Shown: positions 19,735 through 22,999 of the stretch, one piece after another
Layout of the letters: each line of letters opens with the position of its first letter
Numbering within the stretch: position 1 is the stretch's first letter
IMG/VR virus record: IMGVR_UViG_3300008735_001284
Span: 1-22,999 of that record
Source: a virus
Length of the DNA: 22,999 nt
Reading direction: 5' to 3' (one strand)
The notes under the pieces: model-generated
The model's input: only the letters and a program-made list of their open reading frames with translations
The model's database searches: none
What the model was told of the DNA's origin: nothing
Program-made: the position numbers and the translations under genes

Positions 19735-20185
19735 ATTCTAAGTTCATCAATTGTAATTTGGTAATAATTGAGCACACAAGGCCTACCAATGTAGTTGTTA
19801 ACGCGGTACTCATTCCCGCGGCCATATCTCGTATAACTTCCTTGGCTTGTCCTATATTAGTTAAATCTAAGTCAGCAAAAGCGCCACCTAGCATTATGAT
19901 AAAACCTGTTACTGTACCAATTAACCCCAAAGTTATCATTGATTCAGCAAAGAACCATGATACTTCTATTGTGCGGAAATTTAAAGGTCGGCTTTTATAG
20001 AGTTTGTATGATTGATGTCCTAAATGGGCAGTTAAACCATAAAACAGTATTAATATACCAAAGCTTATCTTGGTTTGGTCTAAATGCCAGAGGGTGACCC
20101 ACATATCGAAATAATGTACTACTGCCGTTGAGGCAAGTACAGCACATGTTATTAGCCACCACTTGAGAAAGCAATTTGATCGCAT
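19715..20185 (-). CDS. MotA/TolQ/ExbB-family proton channel protein
   Basis: This 156-residue protein has four predicted membrane helices. The last two carry the family signature: FFAESMITLGLIGTVTGFII (about residues 78-97) corresponds to the 'LGLLGTVxG' helix, and AAGMSTALTTTLVGLVCSII (about 120-139) to the 'GlxxALxtTxxGL' helix. The polar Thr residues that line the ion path are present. It is short compared with ExbB (244) and TolQ (230), with a small cytoplasmic loop. These proteins form pentamers around an ExbD/MotB dimer and use the proton gradient to do work. AGGAG precedes the ATG, and a CTAAATA late motif lies upstream. It leads the operon that ends in the tmRNA. Confidence 0.8.
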   Translation of the reverse strand: MRSNCFLKWWLITCAVLASTAVVHYFDMWVTLWHLDQTKISFGILILFYGLTAHLGHQSYKLYKSRPLNFRTIEVSWFFAESMITLGLIGTVTGFIIMLGGAFADLDLTNIGQAKEVIRDMAAGMSTALTTTLVGLVCSIITKLQLMNLEYDHRKA

Positions 20186-20209
20186 TCGTCGCTCCTAATC
20201 CGTCTTCAG

Positions 20210-20216
20210 TATTTAG
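20210..20216 (-). promoter_or_regulatory. T4-type late promoter motif CTAAATA
   Basis: CTAAATA (20216-20210, minus) is followed by a predicted start near 20204, a leader of about 19 bases with AGGAG, and the ATG at 20185. It is a likely promoter of the proton-channel/ClpS/bL33/tmRNA operon, back-to-back with the plus-strand late motif at 20224. Confidence 0.55.
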
Positions 20217-20223
20217 CGCAATC

Positions 20224-20231
20224 TATAAATA
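20224..20231 (+). promoter_or_regulatory. T4-type late promoter motif TATAAATA (plus strand)
   Basis: The exact consensus TATAAATA is followed by TTGGA and the ATG at 20237. The predicted start site equals the start codon, so the radical SAM message may be leaderless; no Shine-Dalgarno is present. Confidence 0.6.
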
Positions 20232-20236
20232 TTGGA

Positions 20237-21316
20237 ATGAATCCAAATCATAAATTCTTCTGCATAGAACCATATGTTAGTATGTCAATAACAGAACCTG
20301 GCAAGGTATTTTGTTGTTGTTTACATGAAGGAGGTAAAGTAACTACTCCTGACGATGTATGGAATGATCCTTACCTTAAAGATATTAGAGCAAAATTTGA
20401 CCGGGGAGAAATACCAGAAGAATGTGAAGGTTGCGTCGAAAACGAAAAACATAGTGACGGACGCTCGAGTAGAAGACTAGACGTTAACAGAAATTGGTTA
20501 AAACTACATAATAATTATGAAGATTACATCGATTCTGATGCTCCATATAGATTTGATTTTTGGGTAGGTAATTTATGTAATTTAGCATGTAATACATGTA
20601 CATCTTATTATAGTTCAACATGGAATACGTTACTACAAAGACCGGCTGGCCATGATAGAAATCACAGAAACAGCATTGATATAAAAGAATGGAAACCTAT
20701 TACTGAAGATCCTCCAAACATTGATTATAAAAATTTAGAATGGATACATTTTAATGGTGGAGAACCATTACTCACAGCTACTCATCTTAAAACTTTAGAA
20801 AAAATACCAAAAGAACAACGAAGTTCAGTACGAGTAGAATATAATACTAATGGTACAGTAAAAGTAGATACTAATAGTGAAAAATACAAAATCTTTAAAG
20901 AATTTAGATCAGTTACCATGACATACAGCATAGATGGCATAGATGATGTTTTTGAAGAAATTCGTTGGCCGGCAAAATGGAATAAAGTAAGAGATAATAT
21001 AGATAATTGGGTTGATCAAGTATGTGCAACTAAAGTAAGTGACAATTGGTTTTTTATGATAGGATTCAATTTAACAAAATCAGCATATAATTACGATTCA
21101 ATTAATGAAACAATAGACTACATCAAAGAAAGATGGACTGAACCTGTAAAAAATTATCTCATTCCGGAATACAAAAATTGGAACTATTATGATATGATAT
21201 TCTTATGCAACGATCACAGATCTATGAATTTTACCGATAAAGATTTTGAAGAATTTACACAAACCAAAGAGTTCATACGTGAAAAAGAGTTAATTGATCG
21301 GTTAAGAAAACGATAA
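20237..21316 (+). CDS. Radical SAM protein with N-terminal cysteine-rich domain
   Basis: This 359-residue protein has a radical SAM cluster motif C114-x3-C118-x2-C121 (NLCNLACNTCTS), followed by LEWIHFNGGEPLLTATHLKT, the GGEP motif for SAM binding. Upstream is a separate Cys-rich unit: FFCIEPYVSMSITEPGKVFC (Cys9, Cys26-28) then IPEECEGCVENE (Cys63, Cys66). This follows the SPASM/twitch pattern ('C..P', 'G.v..C', 'iP..C..C') but at the N-terminus. Related proteins are found in marine phages as 'twitch domain radical SAM' with no known substrate. The C-terminal half (DGIDDVFEEIRWPAKWNKVR) completes the barrel. It needs Fe-S clusters, which the phage HesB carrier could help supply. Confidence 0.85.
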   Translation: MNPNHKFFCIEPYVSMSITEPGKVFCCCLHEGGKVTTPDDVWNDPYLKDIRAKFDRGEIPEECEGCVENEKHSDGRSSRRLDVNRNWLKLHNNYEDYIDSDAPYRFDFWVGNLCNLACNTCTSYYSSTWNTLLQRPAGHDRNHRNSIDIKEWKPITEDPPNIDYKNLEWIHFNGGEPLLTATHLKTLEKIPKEQRSSVRVEYNTNGTVKVDTNSEKYKIFKEFRSVTMTYSIDGIDDVFEEIRWPAKWNKVRDNIDNWVDQVCATKVSDNWFFMIGFNLTKSAYNYDSINETIDYIKERWTEPVKNYLIPEYKNWNYYDMIFLCNDHRSMNFTDKDFEEFTQTKEFIREKELIDRLRKR

Positions 21317-21321
21317 ATATA

Positions 21322-21350
21322 TTGACATATCATAGTAATGGTGCTATAAT
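21322..21350 (+). promoter_or_regulatory. Perfect sigma-70-type promoter of hsp20
   Basis: TTGACA (21322-21327), a 17-base spacer and TATAAT (21345-21350) are full consensus. The expected start is 21357. A GATAAATA late-like word lies just upstream at 21312-21319, across the radical SAM stop codon, and may add late transcription. Confidence 0.85.
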
Positions 21351-21356
21351 ATGTAT

Positions 21357-21415
21357 ATGAGTGCTCAATTTGGAGGCTCATAAACTTACTCGCTTAACAT
21401 AAGGAGGAACTTAAA
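21357..21415 (+). promoter_or_regulatory. Candidate ROSE-like RNA thermometer in the hsp20 leader
   Basis: The 59-base leader folds into two hairpins. The first pairs ATGAG (21357-21361) with CTCAT (21377-21381) and CTC with GAG inside it. The second (21386-21409) hides the Shine-Dalgarno: CTC (21389-21391), bulged G (21392) and CTTA (21393-21396) pair with TAAG (21400-21403) and GAG (21404-21406). The opposing strand reads UCGCU, which matches the UYGCU hallmark of ROSE elements, where a bulged or non-canonical G melts with heat. ROSE elements control small heat-shock genes in proteobacteria. Folding was done by eye. Confidence 0.65.
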
Positions 21416-21847
21416 ATGACTGAGTATAGAATCACTGCGGGAAATCTTATCCCCACACTTAACCGACACATGGTCGGATTCGATCGCTTATTTGGCGATA
21501 TGGACAGGCTTTTTACACATCAAGCACCGTCCTACCCACCCTACAATATTGAACGCATCAGCGACTCTGAGTATGTAATTACCATTGCCGTTGCTGGGTT
21601 TTCTCAGGGTGATCTTTCAGTAACTGTTGATAATGGACAATTGACTGTCGCTGGTCACAAAGAGGACTCAGACGAACAGAATTGGCTACACAAGGGCATC
21701 GCAACACGCGACTTCAGACGCTCTTGGAACTTGGCAGAATATGTCGAAGTTGTATCGGCAGTATGCAAGGACGGAATGTTAAAGGTTAGTCTTAAACAGG
21801 AAGTACCTGAAGCACTGAAGCCAAAGGAGATCGAAATTAAGTTCTAA
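21416..21847 (+). CDS. Small heat-shock protein Hsp20 (IbpA-like)
   Basis: This 143-residue protein has an N-terminal arm with HMVGFDRLFGDMDRLF (compare IbpA 'vGFDrlF'), an alpha-crystallin domain from about residue 44 (YNIERISDSEYVITIAVAGF, then DLSVTVDNGQLTVAGHKED, and GIATRDFRRSWNLAEYVEV), and the terminal strand with KPKEIEI, a short I-x-I tail. It holds unfolding proteins in the cytoplasm without ATP. Length is typical. The ATG follows AAGGAGG, which the leader hairpin can cover. Hsp20 genes are a hallmark of T4-type marine phages. It is a single-gene unit with its own promoter and terminator, so expression can respond separately from its neighbours. Confidence 0.93.
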   Translation: MTEYRITAGNLIPTLNRHMVGFDRLFGDMDRLFTHQAPSYPPYNIERISDSEYVITIAVAGFSQGDLSVTVDNGQLTVAGHKEDSDEQNWLHKGIATRDFRRSWNLAEYVEVVSAVCKDGMLKVSLKQEVPEALKPKEIEIKF

Positions 21848-21870
21848 GTTTCGCTAACCCAAAGAGGAGA

Positions 21871-21895
21871 GGGGGGCATTGTGCCCCCCTTTTTC
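21871..21895 (+). terminator. Rho-independent terminator after hsp20
   Basis: GGGGGGCA, loop TTG, TGCCCCCC forms a perfect 8-base stem (21871-21889), followed by TTTTTC. It lies 24 bases after the hsp20 stop and before the convergent bS21 gene. The reverse strand lacks a T-tract, so it acts for the plus strand only. Confidence 0.9.
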
Positions 21896-21909
21896 TTCAC
21901 ACGGCAGGG

Positions 21910-22230
21910 TTAATATTTTCGTTTACGATGGATGGAATTTTCAGCAACTTCTTTTAAATGTCGCTTACGGGCAATGTCTTTAGCACGTTTTCTTGCAATA
22001 CTAGGTTTTTCATATTGTTCACGAGCTTTTAAATCTTGTAATTTACCGGAATTGGCTACTTTCTTTTTAAATTTGCGTAAGGCTTTATCCACATCACCAT
22101 TTTGCACCCAAACTTTAAGTCCAGATATTTTTACTGGACTAACTTTATAATCTATTGGTTTTCTATAAGGTTTCTTTCCACCTCTATTTTTATCCCAACT
22201 TGTATTTTTATTATTCCAATCCCGTGCCAT
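21910..22230 (-). CDS. rpsU: 30S ribosomal protein bS21 with N-terminal extension
   Basis: This 106-residue protein has a bS21 core from about residue 40: VWVQNGDVDKALRKFKKKVA then SGKLQDLKAREQYEKPSIAR and KRAKDIARKRH. It matches E. coli S21 ([35 protein letters not shown]). It is longer than the usual 65-75 residues because of a Lys/Asn/Trp-rich N-terminal extension of about 36 residues (MARDWNNKNTSWDKNRGGKK). bS21 binds near the anti-Shine-Dalgarno end of 16S rRNA and helps initiation; phage copies are known and may steer ribosomes to phage messages. GGAGG lies before the ATG, within the end of the upstream gene (1-base overlap). Confidence 0.92.
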   Translation of the reverse strand: MARDWNNKNTSWDKNRGGKKPYRKPIDYKVSPVKISGLKVWVQNGDVDKALRKFKKKVANSGKLQDLKAREQYEKPSIARKRAKDIARKRHLKEVAENSIHRKRKY

Positions 22231-22622
22231 TATTCCTCCAATTGTTTTATAGGCTCTATAATACTTTCTATTCTATTTGTGTTAAATAATCCTACTAGTT
22301 TAGCAGTTTTATCATCACACTTATAATAACAATTACTCTTACTTAATAACCAACCAAAGCATATTGCATCTCTCTCTACTTTTGCCCATTTAAGATTAAA
22401 TATTATTATACTACATCTTAGAGCTGTGTCAAGCATCCATTCTGTATCTCTCTCGGGAGTCATATCATTTATTGCTAAACAGCACTCTGCATCTATATTA
22501 TCAAGTACTAATATTAATTCACTTTGTTCGTCTTTACTAAAACCTGATATTAATATGTTTACATCAGCACCATAATATCTATCTGGTGGTGTTATTATTG
22601 TTAATTTATCCGCCGAGGACAT
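22230..22622 (-). CDS. Hypothetical protein, 130 aa
   Basis: This soluble 130-residue protein begins MSSADKLTIITPPDRYYGAD, with VNILISGFSKDEQSELILVL and a middle strand CSIIIFNLKWAKVERDAICF followed by GWLLSKSNCYYKCDD. Alternating strands and helices suggest a small flavodoxin- or Rossmann-like fold, similar in outline to nucleoside deoxyribosyltransferase or TIR-like folds, but no catalytic signature is clear. It is translationally coupled to bS21 (1-base overlap) and overlaps the end of the repeat-rich gene upstream by 17 bases. Family not recognised. Confidence 0.65.
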   Translation of the reverse strand: MSSADKLTIITPPDRYYGADVNILISGFSKDEQSELILVLDNIDAECCLAINDMTPERDTEWMLDTALRCSIIIFNLKWAKVERDAICFGWLLSKSNCYYKCDDKTAKLVGLFNTNRIESIIEPIKQLEE

Positions 22623-22999
22623 CTTGTCTGCTTAAATAATTTTGTAAGAACTCTTGTTCCTCATCTGTAAACTCTTCTATGTTTACACCACTATTTAAGC
22701 GAGTAAGTAAATTATCTACCTGTTCCTGATTAAAATTAGCAGTATTTTCAGCACCAGTTAGTTTAGTTTTTAATTGTGCTATTTCTTTTTCTAACTTTTT
22801 AACTTTTTTCTTATCCTCTTTTAATACTACTATGGGAGTGCCTTCTAATTGCTCTGTTTCTACTACAGTTTTTTCTACTATTTTTTCAACTTCTACCGGA
22901 ACTTCCTTAATTACTTCTACTTCCTTAATTACTTCTACAGGAACTTCCTTCTCTACTATTTTCTCAACTTCTACAATTTTTTCTACAATCTTTTCAACA
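22606..22999 (-). CDS. Repeat-rich Glu/Val/Lys protein, C-terminal part (cut by window edge)
   Basis: 130 C-terminal residues are visible; the frame is open to the edge. The first part is a low-complexity repeat of V/I-E-K/V units (VEKIVEKIVEVEKIVEKEVP, then VEVIKEVEVIKEVPVEVEKI). It is followed by a predicted coiled coil (EDKKKVKKLEKEIAQLKTKL) and a C-terminal tail NIEEFTDEEQEFLQNYLSRQ then DVLGG. The repeats suggest a rod- or beta-strand-like extended segment, as in scaffold or fibre-associated proteins. TAA at 22608-22606 lies inside the next gene (17-base overlap). Function unknown. The N-terminus is outside the window. Confidence 0.65.
   Translation of the reverse strand, partial: VEKIVEKIVEVEKIVEKEVPVEVIKEVEVIKEVPVEVEKIVEKTVVETEQLEGTPIVVLKEDKKKVKKLEKEIAQLKTKLTGAENTANFNQEQVDNLLTRLNSGVNIEEFTDEEQEFLQNYLSRQDVLGG
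22903..22938. repeat. Exact 18-base tandem repeat (two copies)
   Basis: TTCCTTAATTACTTCTAC occurs twice in direct tandem (22903-22920 and 22921-22938). It encodes the EVIKEV-type units of the repeat-rich protein on the minus strand. Flanking sequence shows diverged versions, so the region has probably grown by slippage or unequal recombination. Confidence 0.85.

Noticed and set aside
18272-20185. A complete Zorya defence system
   Set aside because: The MotA- and MotB-like pair is present, but the first protein lacks a long cytoplasmic tail and no ZorC, ZorD or ZorE helicase or nuclease gene is adjacent.
1-22999. tRNA genes, CRISPR arrays, insertion sequences or integrase
   Set aside because: The only T-loop-like sequence found belongs to the tmRNA; no regular spaced repeats and no transposase or recombinase motifs were seen in any plausible frame.

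Overview
The window is best read as part of a large marine, T4-type (myovirus-like) bacteriophage genome. The host was probably an alphaproteobacterium such as SAR11; this is inference. Supporting signs are the low GC and dense, overlapping, bidirectional gene layout, repeated T4-type late-promoter words (TATAAATA, CTAAATA, TTAAATA) just before gene starts, a tail-fibre-like protein, and typical marine-phage cargo: Hsp20, a HesB/IscA-type Fe-S carrier, 2OG-Fe(II) oxygenases, a radical SAM protein, nucleoside 2-deoxyribosyltransferase and ribosomal protein bS21. The host guess rests mainly on a circularly permuted two-piece tmRNA, an arrangement typical of (though not restricted to) alphaproteobacteria.

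Layout. 1-3424 (minus): a truncated secreted protein, a tail-fibre-like protein, a methyltransferase-like protein, nucleoside 2-deoxyribosyltransferase and small unknowns. 3464-4691 (plus): a glycosyltransferase-like protein and a HesB carrier, convergent with a minus block of HAD phosphatase, FmdB zinc ribbon, an unknown and a cytidylyltransferase-cupin fusion (4675-6656). 6738-10472 (plus): a cargo island with a small unknown, an aspartyl-hydroxylase-like 2OG enzyme, a TctA-family permease, an FkbM methyltransferase and a TctC-like periplasmic binding protein. 10469-15484 (minus): ATP-grasp, glycosyltransferase-like and methyltransferase genes, then an SbmA/BacA transporter, a DUF6614-like protein, a secreted thioredoxin-fold protein and a coiled-coil membrane protein. 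Two further 2OG oxygenases follow, one on each strand (15552-16794).

16795-20185 (minus) is the most unusual part. One tight operon runs from a MotA/TolQ/ExbB-type proton channel, an ExbD/MotB-like one-TM partner with a large periplasmic domain, a third membrane protein and ClpS, through two small genes and ribosomal protein bL33, into a permuted tmRNA gene. The tmRNA intervening segment holds two overlapping small reading frames, each with its own ribosome-binding site; one encodes a predicted single-pass membrane peptide that ends one base before the tmRNA coding piece. 20237-21847 (plus) carries a radical SAM protein and hsp20. hsp20 has a perfect sigma-70 promoter, a leader that folds like a ROSE-type RNA thermometer and a strong terminator. 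21910-22999 (minus) carries bS21, an unknown and a repeat-rich acidic/valine protein cut by the window edge.

Together the genes suggest a phage that remodels host translation and proteostasis (bS21, bL33, tmRNA, ClpS, Hsp20), host envelope transport (TctA/TctC-like, SbmA, proton-channel pair) and surface glycans. No tRNA genes, CRISPR arrays, insertion sequences or integrase were seen, and no gene-free stretch exceeds 300 bases apart from the tmRNA locus.
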